A stretch of 5,581 nucleotides of DNA, taken from positions 1 to 5,581 of the forward strand of contig JAESSR010000025.1 of assembly GCA_016764015.1 (NCBI GenBank), read 5' to 3'. Of the stretch, positions 4,640 to 5,581 are shown one piece after another. A program made the position numbers and the translations under genes. Origin of the DNA: Phycisphaerales bacterium (GTDB lineage Bacteria > Planctomycetota > Phycisphaerae > Phycisphaerales > UBA1924). A model generated the notes under the pieces. The model ran no database searches, was not told where the DNA came from, and saw nothing but the letters and a program-made list of their open reading frames with translations. The stretch's first letter is position 1. Each line of letters opens with the position of its first letter.

Positions 4640-5581
4640 ATGGACTCCATCACCCGCCGACATTTTCTTGCTCGTTCATCATCGGTGAGCCTCGGGTTCG
4701 CAGGGCTCAGCGCATCGCTGGCTCGCGGATCAACCAGTTCGCTTCTTGAAGCTCTGAACCAATCAGGAACCAACAACATTGGTTTTGGACCACTCGTGGC
4801 GGATGTCAATGGGATCATCGATCTGCCAGTAGGATTCACCTATAAGATCATCTCGAAGGTCGGCGAGGTCATGGATGATGGCTTTGCAGTCCCGGGCAAG
4901 CACGATGCGATGGGGGCGTTCCCGTATATCAACGACGATGGCACTGCTGATCCTGATCGCACGATCATCATCCGGAATCATGAGATCGAGGATGCACACA
5001 CAACCACGGGCGCGTTTGAAACACAAGAAGCGATCGATCGGCTTGATCCATCAGCCGTGTACGACATGGGACACGGTCGCCCATCGCGCGGCGGCACAAC
5101 CACACTTGTGTATAACACCAAACTTGGCAAGCTCGAACACCATTGGCTCTCGCTCGCGGGCACAGAACGCAACTGCGCCGGAGGAATCACCCCGCGCAAC
5201 ACTTGGTTGACCTGCGAAGAAACATCAAAGGTCAAAGGCTATCGCTTCGAGCAAGATCATGGGTATGTCTTTGAGGTGCCAGCAACCACTTCGCCTTCAC
5301 TCGCTGTTCCTCAACCGATCAAGGCGATGGGCCGGTTCGTGCATGAAGCGTGCTGCACCGATCCCGAATCAGGAATCGTGTACATGACCGAAGACCGCCA
5401 TGATGGCTTGATCTATCGGTATGTTCCCAATGACCCCGACGACCTGCACGCCGGCGGCAAGCTCGAAGCATTGAGCATCGATCACACGCCGAGCTTTGAT
5501 ACACGCAACTGGAAGAACGATCAAAATGTGCGAGTTGGTCAGCAACTCGCTGTGCAATGGATTCCGCTTGATGATGTGCAA
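4640..5581 (+). CDS. Tat-exported PhoX/DUF839 family protein (alkaline phosphatase-like), 3' end missing
   Basis: An open frame of 314 codons runs off the window without a stop, so the C-terminus is missing. The N-terminus MDSITRRHFLARSSS carries the twin-arginine motif T5-R6-R7-H8-F9-L10, followed by a weakly hydrophobic core and 'SASLA' near 24-28. This indicates export of a folded, cofactor-bearing protein. The rest follows the PhoX/DUF839 pattern: 'GFGPLVADVNGIIDLPVGF' near 48-66, 'DDGFAVPGKHDAMGAF' near 79-94, 'IIIRNHEI' near 109-116, 'GGTTTLVYN', 'LAGTERNCAGG' with C179, 'TWLTCEE' (188-194), 'MGRFVHEA' (230-237) and 'YMTEDRHDG' (248-256). Studied PhoX enzymes are periplasmic phosphomonoesterases with an iron-calcium centre, in which a cysteine and several glutamates bind metal. 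C179 and E193/E194, E236 and E251 are the natural candidates here. Many DUF839 members are untested, so phosphatase activity is inferred. No ribosome site precedes the ATG. No Pho box is recognisable in the short upstream gap. Confidence 0.92.
   Translation, partial: MDSITRRHFLARSSSVSLGFAGLSASLARGSTSSLLEALNQSGTNNIGFGPLVADVNGIIDLPVGFTYKIISKVGEVMDDGFAVPGKHDAMGAFPYINDDGTADPDRTIIIRNHEIEDAHTTTGAFETQEAIDRLDPSAVYDMGHGRPSRGGTTTLVYNTKLGKLEHHWLSLAGTERNCAGGITPRNTWLTCEETSKVKGYRFEQDHGYVFEVPATTSPSLAVPQPIKAMGRFVHEACCTDPESGIVYMTEDRHDGLIYRYVPNDPDDLHAGGKLEALSIDHTPSFDTRNWKNDQNVRVGQQLAVQWIPLDDVQ

Noticed and set aside
4763..5235. Overlapping minus-strand ORFs opposite the PhoX-like gene
   Set aside because: They lie antisense to a clearly conserved PhoX/DUF839 frame, have no recognisable domain and are typical antisense shadows in codon-biased DNA.

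Overview
The window reads as an ordinary chromosomal segment of a free-living bacterium, most likely a planctomycete and perhaps of the Phycisphaerae. That placement is an inference from protein style. The pseudopilin ends in a 'DDG-L-TG-FR' tail. A secreted protein of unknown function ends in a 'RHGSFPE...DPFVGG..LYR...YARGYDGDDDQG' module that I associate with planctomycetes. There is also a Tat-exported PhoX/DUF839 protein. No rRNA, tRNA, CRISPR array, insertion sequence or phage gene is visible.

Layout. Bases 1-237 hold the C-terminal end of an acyltransferase-3 membrane protein, cut by the window start. After 21 bases comes a PIG-L/BshB1-type N-deacetylase (259-999) with a good Shine-Dalgarno sequence; the two are probably co-transcribed and act on glycans or glycoconjugates. 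Converging on it, only 7 bases away, is a minus-strand type II secretion or type IV pilin-like pseudopilin (1007-1504). A candidate 66-codon minus-strand ORF (1501-1701) sits upstream of the pseudopilin, overlaps it by ATGA, and has an AAGGAG ribosome site. Its start codon shares the palindrome CATG with the start of the divergent magnesium transporter gene mgtE (1700-3076, plus strand). Twelve bases after mgtE begins a 504-residue exported protein of unknown function (3089-4603). After a 36-base gap comes a Tat-signal PhoX/DUF839 protein (4640 to the end), which runs off the window.

How the genes relate. The three plus-strand genes from mgtE to phoX-like are tightly packed and could share transcripts. 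However, each has little or no Shine-Dalgarno sequence, and each has a -10-like hexamer (TACGAT, TATACT, TATCAT) about 6-12 bases before a possible start codon. This is the arrangement expected if each could also be transcribed from its own promoter as a leaderless mRNA. This pattern and the overlapping divergent starts at 1699-1702 are the most interesting signals here. I do not see a convincing new multi-gene defence or metabolic system.
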